From CALLVY01 sp937899855 (GTDB lineage: Bacteria > Bacteroidota > Bacteroidia > Chitinophagales > Saprospiraceae), in contig JBCBQC010000033.1 of NCBI GenBank assembly GCA_039820405.1, forward strand, positions 1-59,762: DNA of 59,762 nt, given 5' to 3'. Under the pieces are notes generated by a model. That model saw only the letters and a list, made by a program, of their open reading frames with translations, searched no databases and had not been told where the DNA came from. The translations under genes and the position numbers were made by a program. Shown piece by piece: positions 34,208 through 43,068 of the stretch. Numbering within the stretch: position 1 is the first letter of the stretch; each line of letters opens with the position of its first letter.

Positions 34208-35136
34208 TTCGGATCATTGCCATTATTATCTGCTGGGGCTTGGCCCCGATTTGGGCAGGTGCTCAGGAAGCGCCTTTTCGCGCTCATTTTGGGGGGCAAG
34301 TGGGCCTGGCCTTCCGCTGGGGCAGTCCGGTACAACGGCTGGGACTGCTGCTGCGAGCCTACCACGCCCAGGCCCATTGGCAGGTCTCGGGAGAATGGCG
34401 GGGCTACTTACAACGGCGCGCCCTTGGCCATCCCCAAGCGCGCCCCGAAGCCCAAGTCACCCTCGGGCTCCTCGCCAGCTACGGCCCCCGCCATCCCAAT
34501 CCCGGCCCCCAATTTCATCCCCTCCACAACCAAAGCGCCCACCGCTACAGCCTGGGCTACGCCCATCACTGGTACTTCGACCGGCTCACTGCCCAGCGCT
34601 CCGGTACCCTCGCCCTCCAATTCGGCGCCTTCGAACTCCTCACCGAAAACGATGCCCTCGCCGGCGCGGGCAAGGACCAGTACCGCACCGGTGCCGTACA
34701 AGTGGCCTGGCAGACTTCCCAGTCCCGTTGGTCCCTGGGCAGCATCCTCTGGACCGGTACCTCCCACGGCGATCGGGTCCGGCGCGTCCGTGATGGCGGT
34801 ACCTACCGCTGTCGCTACGGCTACAAAGACCTCTCCGAGGCCCACTGCGGGCGCTTCTCCCACGGCATTCTCGCCCTGGGCTACCAGCGGGCCCTGGGTT
34901 GGGGCCAAAACCTGGGCTTCCACCTTGGCCTCGATAGCGAACGCGTCCGCCACCTGCTCCAAAACCTCCTGATGCACGACCTGCCCTTTGTCCCCGCCGC
35001 CTGGGTAAAAGTCAAAAATCCCCACCTTCCCATGCTCGACCGCGAGGGCGAACCCTTTCTCCATGGGGCCCAACAGGAATTGCGGCCGACGCGGGGCTAT
35101 TTCCAAGTATCCGCCAACGCGTCGCTGTTTTATTGA
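34204..35136 (+). CDS. exported Ntox23-like (polymorphic toxin type 23) protein
   Basis: 310 residues with a signal peptide (MIRIIAIIICWGLAPIWAGA). The middle and C-terminal parts carry the marks of the type 23 polymorphic-toxin domain as I recall it: LLTENDALAGAGKDQYRTGAV (tryptophan strand follows), a GYQRALGWGQNLGF strand, LGLDSERVRHLLQN, NPHLPMLDREGEPF and QQELRPTRGYFQV near the end. Whether it is toxic is unknown; stand-alone secreted versions occur in Bacteroidota without a known immunity partner. I chose ATG 34204 because the longer frame (open from 34048) overlaps the upstream gene and its extra residues are not conserved-looking. It is followed by the ClpA-like gene after 24 bases. 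The domain call rests on visible motifs only. Confidence 0.55.
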   Translation: MIRIIAIIICWGLAPIWAGAQEAPFRAHFGGQVGLAFRWGSPVQRLGLLLRAYHAQAHWQVSGEWRGYLQRRALGHPQARPEAQVTLGLLASYGPRHPNPGPQFHPLHNQSAHRYSLGYAHHWYFDRLTAQRSGTLALQFGAFELLTENDALAGAGKDQYRTGAVQVAWQTSQSRWSLGSILWTGTSHGDRVRRVRDGGTYRCRYGYKDLSEAHCGRFSHGILALGYQRALGWGQNLGFHLGLDSERVRHLLQNLLMHDLPFVPAAWVKVKNPHLPMLDREGEPFLHGAQQELRPTRGYFQVSANASLFY

Positions 35137-35160
35137 AGGGCTTTTTCCTATATTTACCCC

Positions 35161-37434
35161 ATGCGCAAAATCAATTATCCCCTGCTGTACTACCAACTTT
35201 CCGAGGAGGCCGTTCTGGGCATTCTCGTGGGGACCGATTACGAGGTTGTCGAGCGCGACCTCAAATCCGTGGTGGGTATCCTGCAGGATCAGATCCAGCG
35301 CATGTACAAAAAGGAAGACGATTATTGGTTGATTGATATCGTCGATCCCAAGCTCAAGGTAGTGGACGTCAAGATTCGACCGACCTACCGCGAACGGACC
35401 GGGGCCTACCCCATGTCCGAAACCCTCAAGATTCCGGTTCCGGTGGTATTTGGGGAAACCTCCCAGGGACATTACGAATGTTACCTCCCCCTGCTGGACG
35501 AAAGTTTTTACTATTACGATGCCCGGCAGTTTCGCCCCCTACTTCAGCATTTTGCCACCGACCTGCTCAACCGCAAAAGCCCCGAAATCCTCCACCGCCA
35601 CCTGATGTACGGCCAGCCCCGTCTGGAAGTCCTGACCCTTCGCGTCAATGACGACCGCGACTTCAACGTCACCCAATCGCCGGCCGATAATCGTTTTCCC
35701 CACCTCAATCGCCTGGCCGTCCGCTACCCTTTTACCAAGGCCCAGCAACGCAACATCAGCCCCTATCCCGATGCGGCCTGGGAGTTGGAAGACTACGTTG
35801 CCGAGGTAGTGGACCGTTTGGTCAACCTGCGGGCCAACCTCCTGGTGGTCGGCAAACCCGGGGTGGGGAAGAGCGCCATTCTGCGCCAGGCCATGCGCAA
35901 GATCAGCGGCCAGTCCCGCCGCGAAGGGCTCCAACGCAGCTTTTGGCAGGTGATGTCCCAACGGATTACGGCGAGTGCCAAATACCTGGGCCAGTGGCAG
36001 GAGAACGTCGAAAATTTGATTGAGGAACTGCAATTGGCCAACGGTACCCTCTGGGTGGTCGACATCATGCGGCTCCTGCAAACGGGGGGCGAAGGGGCCG
36101 AAGACAGCATTGCGGCCTTTATGATTTCTTTTCTCCAGCAGGATAAGTTGCAGCTGATCGGGGAGGTGACGCCACAGGAGCTGGACAGCATGAAACGGCT
36201 GCTGCCCGGTTTTGTCGAAAACTTTCAATTGCTCCACGTGGACGAGCTGAAGGAAGATGCGGTAAAGAGTGTGCTGAGTAAATTTGCGGAATATTGCCGG
36301 CAAAACCTGCGGGTGGACCTAGAGGCCGAGGCCATCGATCACGCCTACCGACTTTTGCTGCGCTATTTTCCTTACGAAAACTTTCCCGGTAAGGGCATCA
36401 ATTTTCTCGGCCGTTGCGTCAGCGAAGCCCAACTTAACGAGCAGCGGAAGCTGTCCCGGCGCGATATCATCAGCAATTTTGTCCAACAAACCGGACTGCC
36501 CGAGCTGTTCCTCCGCGACGACCTCAAGCTCGATCAGGAGGAGCTGTCGCGGCACTTTTACTCCGCCGTGATCGGCCAACGCGCCGCCGTCGAACAGTTG
36601 TGCAGCCTCGTCAAAATCTTTAAGGCCGGACTCAATAATCCCGGTAAACCGATCAGCACCCTCTTGTTTGCGGGGCCTACCGGCGTGGGAAAAACGGCTA
36701 GCGCCAAGGCCCTGGCCGATTATTTTTTTGGCAAAGGACAAAAAAAGATGCCCCTCATCCGCATCGACATGAGCGAGTTTCAGCACCCCATGCAAATCCA
36801 CCGCTTTATCGGTGCCGGCCGCGAGGTGGGCAAGTTGGTTCAGGAAATCCGTGAACGTCCCTTCGCCGTACTCCTGCTCGATGAGGTAGAAAAAGCCGCG
36901 CCCAATATCTTTGATGCCCTGCTCACCGTCTTGGACGAGGGCTTGTTGGTGGATGCCTTTGGTCGGGTCACCAACTTTAGGAACACCATCATCATCATGA
37001 CCACCAACCTCGGAGCTACCAGTACCCAATCCATCGGCTTTGGGCAAAACGGCACCGACGACAAGGCCTACCTCTCCGCCATCAATCAGTTTTTTCGTCC
37101 CGAATTTGTCAACCGCATCGATGGGATCGTCCTCTTCAATCCCCTCAGCGCCGAGCACATCGAAGCCATCACCCGCAAGGAACTGGAGGAGCTCAAGCGT
37201 CGGGAGGGCTTCGTCAAACGCGGCCTCCAACTTCGCTTTACGTCGGCCCTGGTCGACCACCTGGCCCGAGTGGGCTTCGACGCCAAATACGGAGCCCGCC
37301 CGCTCCAGCGCGCCATCGAACAACAACTCGTGAGTGCCCTGGCCAACTGGCTCCTGCTTTATCCCCAGGTGTCCGATACCCAACTGGGGGTCGATTACCG
37401 CAACGGTAGCGTGGTGGTGGAGCGTCCATCTTAA
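35161..37434 (+). CDS. ClpA/ClpB-like double AAA+ ATPase with atypical sites
   Basis: 757 residues. There is no ClpN repeat; instead a beta-rich N-terminal domain of about 205 residues. First AAA module: Walker A GKPGVGKS (231-238), but the Walker B strand is LWVVDIMRLL (297-306), so the catalytic Glu is missing; KYLGQW (about 274-279) keeps the D1 pore tyrosine. Second module: Walker A GPTGVGKT (505-512), Walker B LLLDE (571-575), IIIMTTNLGA, FRPEFVNRID and the C-terminal D2-small domain with YGARPLQRAIEQQL. The D2 GYVG pore loop is deleted: the sequence goes HRFIGAGREVGKLV where ClpB has LIGAPPGYVGYEEGG. A ring-forming remodelling or nucleotide-switch role is likely, but classic threading is doubtful. 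A larger paralogue is at 46809. Operon with the Ntox23-like gene and DUF819. Confidence 0.88.
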   Translation: MRKINYPLLYYQLSEEAVLGILVGTDYEVVERDLKSVVGILQDQIQRMYKKEDDYWLIDIVDPKLKVVDVKIRPTYRERTGAYPMSETLKIPVPVVFGETSQGHYECYLPLLDESFYYYDARQFRPLLQHFATDLLNRKSPEILHRHLMYGQPRLEVLTLRVNDDRDFNVTQSPADNRFPHLNRLAVRYPFTKAQQRNISPYPDAAWELEDYVAEVVDRLVNLRANLLVVGKPGVGKSAILRQAMRKISGQSRREGLQRSFWQVMSQRITASAKYLGQWQENVENLIEELQLANGTLWVVDIMRLLQTGGEGAEDSIAAFMISFLQQDKLQLIGEVTPQELDSMKRLLPGFVENFQLLHVDELKEDAVKSVLSKFAEYCRQNLRVDLEAEAIDHAYRLLLRYFPYENFPGKGINFLGRCVSEAQLNEQRKLSRRDIISNFVQQTGLPELFLRDDLKLDQEELSRHFYSAVIGQRAAVEQLCSLVKIFKAGLNNPGKPISTLLFAGPTGVGKTASAKALADYFFGKGQKKMPLIRIDMSEFQHPMQIHRFIGAGREVGKLVQEIRERPFAVLLLDEVEKAAPNIFDALLTVLDEGLLVDAFGRVTNFRNTIIIMTTNLGATSTQSIGFGQNGTDDKAYLSAINQFFRPEFVNRIDGIVLFNPLSAEHIEAITRKELEELKRREGFVKRGLQLRFTSALVDHLARVGFDAKYGARPLQRAIEQQLVSALANWLLLYPQVSDTQLGVDYRNGSVVVERPS

Positions 37435-37445
37435 ACCGCAAGTTC

Positions 37446-38573
37446 ATGACCGCCCTCATCGTACAAATTTTACTCATCGTTTTGGGACCCTACCTGGGCA
37501 TCCAACTGGTACGTCGCCTCGGGGTCGACCGTTGGTTGAGTCCGGTCATCATCGCTTACGCCCTGGGGATGATCGTCGGCAACCTCCCCGGTTTTTCCAT
37601 CGATACCGAGCTCGCCCACCAATTTAGCGAAGTGACCGTTCTGCTGGCCATTCCCTTACTGTTGTTCAGCACCGATATTCCCGCCTGGTTGCGCCACGCC
37701 CCCCAGACCCTCCTCGCCTTTGGCCTTTGCGTACTGAGCGGTCTGGTGGCCTCGACGGTCGTGGCCTTTAACTTTCCCCTGGAAGGCTTCGAAAACTGGA
37801 TGGTCTCGGGCATGTTGGTGGGCGTCTACACGGGCGGAACGCCCAATATGCAGGCCATCGGAATGGCATTGAACGCCGGTGAAGAAGTCTACGTCCTCCT
37901 CAATGCGGCCGATATTTTTTGTGGGGGGCTTTACCTGCTGTTTCTCGTCTCGGTGGCGCATCGCTTTCTCGGCTGGTTTTTACCCGATTTTGAGGGAGAC
38001 CGCGGCTTGGATAGCACCGAGGGGTCGACTGCCGGGGGGCGCTGGCGCTGGCTGGATTTGGGAATGGCACTGGGCCTGACGTTGTTGATCATCGGGACAT
38101 CCCTGGGGTTGGTGTGGGCGCTCACGGGAGGATTGAAGGCGAGTAGCTGGATTATTTTGCTCCTGACGGCGGGCAGTATTGCGGCTTCCTTTTCGCCGCG
38201 GGTACGCAGTTGGCGGGGGGCTTTCGAAGCGGGAGAATACTTCCTGCTGATGTTTTGCGTCGCCATTGGTTCCCTGTCCAATTTTCAGGAAATGCTCGCC
38301 GGTAGTACCTCCATCATTCCCTACACCGCTAGCGTACTGCTCCTCACCGTCGCCCTGCATTTTGCCCTGTCCGCCCTGTTTCGCATCGATCGGGATACCA
38401 CCCTGATTACCTCTACTGCGGCCCTCTACGGTCCCGTATTCATCGGTCAGATTGCCAGCGTAATCGGCAATCGAACCCTGGTTTTTTCGGGGATGGCAAC
38501 GGGCCTGATCGGCTACGCCCTGGGTAATTTTTTGGGGATTGGGATGGCGGCGCTGTTACAGCTTTGGCTCTGA
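37446..38573 (+). CDS. DUF819 family membrane protein
   Basis: 375 residues with about ten or eleven membrane helices. The DUF819 (YjcL-like) signature is clear: FPLEGFENWMVSGMLVGVYTGGTPNM, then QAIGMALNA, and near the end TLITSTAALYGPVFIGQIA. Probably an inner-membrane transporter of unknown substrate. It begins 11 bases after the ClpA-like gene and is the last gene of that operon. Its last 18 bases overlap the nuclease-fold gene on the other strand (38556-38573). Confidence 0.92.
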   Translation: MTALIVQILLIVLGPYLGIQLVRRLGVDRWLSPVIIAYALGMIVGNLPGFSIDTELAHQFSEVTVLLAIPLLLFSTDIPAWLRHAPQTLLAFGLCVLSGLVASTVVAFNFPLEGFENWMVSGMLVGVYTGGTPNMQAIGMALNAGEEVYVLLNAADIFCGGLYLLFLVSVAHRFLGWFLPDFEGDRGLDSTEGSTAGGRWRWLDLGMALGLTLLIIGTSLGLVWALTGGLKASSWIILLLTAGSIAASFSPRVRSWRGAFEAGEYFLLMFCVAIGSLSNFQEMLAGSTSIIPYTASVLLLTVALHFALSALFRIDRDTTLITSTAALYGPVFIGQIASVIGNRTLVFSGMATGLIGYALGNFLGIGMAALLQLWL

Positions 38574-39041
38574 GGCGGTGGGTGGATAGTGGGGGATGGT
38601 GTCCAAAAATGCGTAGCTTTCGGTGGCGTAGTTCATGGCGCAGCAGTAGCTGTGGATGCCGTTGGTGACCAACAGGTAATCGACCCGGAGGGGTAGGTTG
38701 TAGCGCGCAATTTGCTCAAAGGCAGCCTGACTGAGGGGCACCTCGGGGGCCTTGCATTCCACGAGTAGGAGGGGCGTCAGATCGGGGCGGTACACCAAAA
38801 TGTCGCAGCGTTTTTGCAAATCATTGACCTTTAATCCCTTTTCGATACTGATCCGATTGCGGTTGTAGCCCCGTTCTTCGATGAGGTAGTGGAGTACCAG
38901 CTGGCGAACGAGTTCTTCGGGATGGAGGACGAGGTGTTTTTGCCGAATGGGGTCCCACAGGTGGGCTTTGCCCGCGCGGCGGCTGGTTTGGAGGCGATCG
39001 CGGAAGCGCAGAAAGTCAATATGGAGGGTGTGGGCGGGCAT
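38556..39041 (-). CDS. HsdR N-terminal-like nuclease-fold protein
   Basis: 161 residues resembling only the N-terminal (PD-(D/E)xK) nuclease domain of type I restriction enzymes, without the helicase. The motif is KRCDILVYRPDLTPLLLVECKAPE (about 77-100), giving Asp80, Glu95 and Lys97 as the likely catalytic set, with PEELVRQLVLHYLIEERGY before it. No restriction-modification partner is nearby. It starts one base after the stop of the receiver-HPt gene, so it is translationally coupled to the phosphorelay operon. Similar stand-alone proteins are common in Bacteroidota; their job is not known. It need not be a restriction enzyme. Confidence 0.82.
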   Translation of the reverse strand: MPAHTLHIDFLRFRDRLQTSRRAGKAHLWDPIRQKHLVLHPEELVRQLVLHYLIEERGYNRNRISIEKGLKVNDLQKRCDILVYRPDLTPLLLVECKAPEVPLSQAAFEQIARYNLPLRVDYLLVTNGIHSYCCAMNYATESYAFLDTIPHYPPTASEPKL

Positions 39042-39785
39042 TTAGAGGTTATCGAGGGCCTGGTGCAGTTGTTGGTAGGCCAGGTCGGAGTCGCTGAGGA
39101 GTCGTTGCATGGCGGGGAGCAGGTGACTGGGCTGGGCATCGTCCGTAAAGCAGTGGTCTTCCATACCTTGTAGCAGCTCGACCTGGGCGTGCAGTCCCAT
39201 CATCTTGTAGCTCGATTTGAGGCGGTGGGCCAGGTCTTTGGTGCCCTGGCGGTCATCGGTCTGGAGGGCTTGGTGGAGTTTGCTCAGTTGTTGGGGCGTT
39301 TGGTCCAAAAAGAGTTGGATGATATCGCGGATGGGCCCGGGTTTGTGGTCGAAGGCGCGTTTGAGGTGGTCGAGTTGGATGAGGGTAGGGCCACCGGTGG
39401 GCGGTGGCGGTGGCGTAGTGTTTATGGGGGGGTGTTGCCAGTTGGCGATAAAGCGTTTGAGTTGGTTGAGGTAGTCGAGGTGGTTATCTTTGAGGAGAAA
39501 GAGGGCGATTCCCGCCGCTTGGATTTGTTCGATTTTCTGGGGATCTCGAATACCGGAGATGCAGATGATTTGCTGGGGGGGAAGGATTTCGGCCACATCC
39601 AGCACGGTACCGTCGGGCAGGTTAAAATCACAGACGATGACTTCAAAGTCTCCCTGGGGAGCGAGGGCCGCCACTTCGCTGACACTGTTGGCGGTAGTCA
39701 GTTGGCAGGCGGCCAGTTCCTTGGTGATCCAGCGGGAAAAGGCCATTTGGTCCACTAAATCGTCCTCGACGAGTAAAATCTTCAT
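39042..39785 (-). CDS. receiver-HPt phosphorelay protein
   Basis: 247 residues. Receiver domain 1-115: acidic pocket VEDD (6-9), phospho-acceptor Asp53 in VCDFNLPDG and Lys99 in LFLLKDN. A proline-rich linker (about 120-132) joins it to a C-terminal HPt four-helix domain (about 140-247) with the phospho-His in LAHRLKSSYKMMG (His187). It could take a phosphate from the nearby histidine kinase and pass it on. No DNA-binding domain. Co-directional, 46 bases from the next receiver gene. Confidence 0.9.
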   Translation of the reverse strand: MKILLVEDDLVDQMAFSRWITKELAACQLTTANSVSEVAALAPQGDFEVIVCDFNLPDGTVLDVAEILPPQQIICISGIRDPQKIEQIQAAGIALFLLKDNHLDYLNQLKRFIANWQHPPINTTPPPPPTGGPTLIQLDHLKRAFDHKPGPIRDIIQLFLDQTPQQLSKLHQALQTDDRQGTKDLAHRLKSSYKMMGLHAQVELLQGMEDHCFTDDAQPSHLLPAMQRLLSDSDLAYQQLHQALDNL

Positions 39786-39831
39786 TGTTTTAAGTAGTGC
39801 TTTGGGTGCCCTCCCGGGAGGGCGTGTTGGT

Positions 39832-40233
39832 TTATTCGGTAGACCAGTACGGGGACAGGGTCCGCATCATTTCGACAAAATCGTGGTAATCGACGGGTTT
39901 GATCATGAAGCCGGCCAGAGCGTAGCGGTCGCTCTGTAGGCGGTCGTGGTCTTCCGTCGAGGTGGTCAAAATTACGATCGGAATGGCGCTCGAACGATGG
40001 TCTATCTTGAAGGCTTCTAAAAACTCAAAACCGCCCATACGGGGCATATTGAGGTCCAGCAAGATCAGGCTCGGTAGCAGATCTCGGTCTTTTTTTAGAT
40101 ACTCCAAGGCTTCTTCGCCGTTTTGACAGTGGACGAGTTGGTTTTTTACACCGATCTGAGCAAAAGCTCTTTTCACGGTAAGGGCATCGACCAGATCATC
40201 CTCGACGAGCACAATTGGGTTTAATGTTGCCAT
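39832..40233 (-). CDS. single-domain response regulator
   Basis: 133 residues, only a receiver domain: acidic pair VEDD (10-13), phospho-acceptor Asp60 in LILLDLNMP, Thr at ILTTSTED and Lys in GFMIKPVDYHDF. It resembles the small cyanobacterial-type Rcp1 receivers often paired with PAS kinases. No output domain, so it probably acts as a phosphate shuttle or protein-protein switch. It lies between the PAS kinase gene (65 bases upstream) and the receiver-HPt gene. Confidence 0.93.
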   Translation of the reverse strand: MATLNPIVLVEDDLVDALTVKRAFAQIGVKNQLVHCQNGEEALEYLKKDRDLLPSLILLDLNMPRMGGFEFLEAFKIDHRSSAIPIVILTTSTEDHDRLQSDRYALAGFMIKPVDYHDFVEMMRTLSPYWSTE

Positions 40234-40298
40234 TGGCGCTTTTTTCTTGTTTTTTTGGATTTCAGTTGCGCCTTGGGGATTTTATGGGTTGGTCAAAT

Positions 40299-43049
40299 TT
40301 AGTGTTTTTTGAGGGTAAATTCAAAAGTGGTGTGTACCCCCAACTCCGAATTGACTTCAATCTGCCCCTCGTACAATTGGACGATCCGTTTGACAATCGT
40401 CAAACCGATCCCCGTACTTTCCACCACGTCGCGGGATTGAAGGGTTTGAAAAATTTGAAAAATCTTTTCGTAATACTTTGGAGCGATGCCGGGCCCGTTG
40501 TCCCGCACCCAAAAGCGGTAGTGCGTCGGCTCCTCCGCCCAGCGAATCTCCACCCGGCCCCGCGTCTTGTCGTTGTACTTGATGGCATTGCCCACCAGGT
40601 TTTGGAACAACTGAATCAGCCGCATCTTCTGGCCGTAAAACCGGGGCAAGCGCTCGGGGATCTGAATGTCAAAATCAGCCGGCACCTCCAACATCTCCTC
40701 CCGGATGATCTCCAGGATGCGGTTGAGATCCAACCACTCCTCCCGCTCCTGTACCCGCCCGATTCGCGAATACTCCAAAATGGCCTCGATAAAGCTGTGC
40801 ATCCGATTGGCCCGACTCACCAGCAGGTCCAACTGCTGCGCCCCCATTTCTCCCAATTGATCCCGGTAGTCCTCCTGCAACCACTGCGAGAGCGAGCTGA
40901 TCGCCCGCAAGGGCGCCTTCAAATCGTGTGAAACCACGTAGGCAAAATCCTGCAATTCCTGATTGACTTGTTCGAGTTCGGCCAATAGCTCTTCCCGTTT
41001 AAACTCCGCCTTTTTCAAAGCCGTAATGTCCCGTACGATGTCCCGCGAGCCCGTCATCCGTCCCTCTTCGTCGTAAATCGCGTTGGAATTGACCTGGATA
41101 TACACCACCTGCCCATCCTTGCGCAGGATGCGGCCCTGGTAGTCGCTGTAGTACCCATCGGTCGCCAATTTTTTGAGGTACTGCTGGGAGCGCTCCATGT
41201 CATCGGGATGAACGATCTGGGGGATTTGCAGTCCCATCAACTCCTCGCGCGAATACCCCAACATCCGTTGAGCCGCCTTGTTGGAGTCGATCATGCGTCC
41301 CTCCACGTCGGCCACCACGATGGCATCGTACATATTGTCGAAAAGCTGTAAGTATTTCTGGTTGTTCTCCACGATCTTTTGCTCGGCCAGCTTGCGCTCC
41401 GTGATGTCCTGCGTGGTTCCCACCAGCTTGTATACTTCGCCATTGCGCTGGATGGGTTTGCCGACGTTGACGGTATAAATCGCCTCGCCGGTGATCTTGC
41501 GCTGGCGGCTTTCGATGGCAAAAGACTGGTTGTGCTCGATGGCCACCTCGACGCACTGTTGCAAGGCCTGGGCATCCTCGGGGTGAACGAGTTGCTCCAT
41601 GTAAGCTTCAAAATTGGGCTCTCCCGCGAGGGGATCCATTCCGAAGATGCGGTAGGTTTCCTCCGACCACTGGATGCGTTGGCTCTGGATATGGTATTCC
41701 CAGCTACCGAGCTTGGCCAGCTGTTGGGCTTCGCGCAAGCTGTTCTCGCTCTTGCGCAGCGCTCGGGTGGCCTTGTAGCGTTCGGTGATGTCCTGAATGG
41801 CGCCGTACAGCTTGGTGTAACGTCCCTGGTCGCGGTACACTTTGACCAAGTTGTGGGTGTAGATGACCTTTCCATCGGCCCGAATGTGGCGGCTTTCCAG
41901 CTCAAACTCCTGACCCTGGGTGATGGCACTCTCCATGCGCTGCATAAACAGGGGTACGTCGTGCGGGTGTAAGAGGTGGTTTTTGAAATATTCAAAATTG
42001 GGGGCACCCTCCGCTGGGTCCATTCCAAAAATGTGGAAGGTCTCGTCCGACCAAAACATTACGTCCTTGGTAAAATCGTATTCAAAATTACCGATCTGCG
42101 CCAGCTGCTGGGTTTGCCGGAGTCGGGCCTCACTTTGTTTCAGGGCCAGGGTGGCCCGCTTGCCTTCGGTGATGTCGCGCAAAATGGAAATGCGCAGGTG
42201 TTCGTTGGGGGCGGGCATGGTAAAGGTCGATACTTCCGTGTCGAACAACTCGCCATTGAGGCGCCGGTGCTGCCATTCGTAGCGGAGCAGTTTGTGCTGT
42301 TCCAACTGTCGGAGGATTTCGTTGCGGCTTTCCACGGAGGAGCGGCCGTCGGGCTGAAAGGGCGGGCTAAAGTCGAGTGGGGTAGCGGAAAGGAAGCGTT
42401 CCTCATTCACGCCAAAATACTCCAGGGCTTGGGGATTACAGGACAGGGGAATATTGCGTGCGGCATCGAAGATGATGATGCCATCAAAAGCATTTTCGAA
42501 GATGATGCGGTAGCGTTCTTCCGTTTCGCGGAGGGCTTCTTCGACGGGTTGCTCGCTGCCGGGGGCTCGGAGGTGGGGGCGGAGGGTGAAGTACAGATCC
42601 AGTTGGCGTCCCCACTGTTCGAATAGGGGCCAGAGTAGGGTGACTTGGCTCGTCCAGTCCTCCTGCTCGGCATCGGCCCAACGAGCGAGCAGACAGAATT
42701 CCGAGTCTAGCCGGAGGAGCAGGTAGGGGCCCGGCTGCCAGTGGCCCCCCCAGCGCTGGGCCAACTCCGCCCCTTGGTAGAGGGCGTAACTTTGTGGGGC
42801 GATGTCCTTTTCCAGGCTGGCCCACTGCTGGCTGTTCAGATCGACGGCCCGTTGGTTGCCCAGGTGGTGCAGTTCCACGTAAGCCCGCGGACCCCGCCGC
42901 CACAGGCTGCTCTCCCCCCAGTGTAGGAGGGGCATCAGCTTGGCCATAAACTCCAGCCCGGGGATGGCCTCCCCTTCGCCCGGTCCAATACTCAGGGCCA
43001 AGTCGTAGAGCTGACGGTAGTCGGGAATGGTATCGATCGTTTTCTTCAT
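40299..43049 (-). CDS. multi-PAS sensor histidine kinase
   Basis: 916 residues, no membrane helices, so cytoplasmic. An N-terminal region of about 180 residues is possibly GAF-like; then four PAS domains at about 190-305, 310-430, 435-555 and 560-680, the second and third closely similar to each other (both contain GMDP and an ESRH/ESRQ strand). Then HisKA with the phospho-His in FAYVVSHDLKAPL (about 690) and the ATPase domain with NLVGNAIKYND, DNGPGIAPKYYEKIF and GIGLTIVKRIV. Lacks a receiver of its own. Sits downstream of the sigma-54 regulator gene with a gap of 19 bases, and upstream of two receiver genes. The signal sensed is unknown. Confidence 0.94.
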   Translation of the reverse strand: MKKTIDTIPDYRQLYDLALSIGPGEGEAIPGLEFMAKLMPLLHWGESSLWRRGPRAYVELHHLGNQRAVDLNSQQWASLEKDIAPQSYALYQGAELAQRWGGHWQPGPYLLLRLDSEFCLLARWADAEQEDWTSQVTLLWPLFEQWGRQLDLYFTLRPHLRAPGSEQPVEEALRETEERYRIIFENAFDGIIIFDAARNIPLSCNPQALEYFGVNEERFLSATPLDFSPPFQPDGRSSVESRNEILRQLEQHKLLRYEWQHRRLNGELFDTEVSTFTMPAPNEHLRISILRDITEGKRATLALKQSEARLRQTQQLAQIGNFEYDFTKDVMFWSDETFHIFGMDPAEGAPNFEYFKNHLLHPHDVPLFMQRMESAITQGQEFELESRHIRADGKVIYTHNLVKVYRDQGRYTKLYGAIQDITERYKATRALRKSENSLREAQQLAKLGSWEYHIQSQRIQWSEETYRIFGMDPLAGEPNFEAYMEQLVHPEDAQALQQCVEVAIEHNQSFAIESRQRKITGEAIYTVNVGKPIQRNGEVYKLVGTTQDITERKLAEQKIVENNQKYLQLFDNMYDAIVVADVEGRMIDSNKAAQRMLGYSREELMGLQIPQIVHPDDMERSQQYLKKLATDGYYSDYQGRILRKDGQVVYIQVNSNAIYDEEGRMTGSRDIVRDITALKKAEFKREELLAELEQVNQELQDFAYVVSHDLKAPLRAISSLSQWLQEDYRDQLGEMGAQQLDLLVSRANRMHSFIEAILEYSRIGRVQEREEWLDLNRILEIIREEMLEVPADFDIQIPERLPRFYGQKMRLIQLFQNLVGNAIKYNDKTRGRVEIRWAEEPTHYRFWVRDNGPGIAPKYYEKIFQIFQTLQSRDVVESTGIGLTIVKRIVQLYEGQIEVNSELGVHTTFEFTLKKH

Positions 43050-43068
43050 TTGCTTTTTGATTCAACCC

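Noticed and set aside
34408..35472. 354-codon minus-strand frame
   Set aside because: Antisense to the Ntox23-like gene and the start of the ClpA-like gene; glycine/valine-rich shadow.
36319..37383. 354-codon minus-strand frame
   Set aside because: Antisense to the second AAA module of the ClpA-like protein, which has clear Walker motifs.
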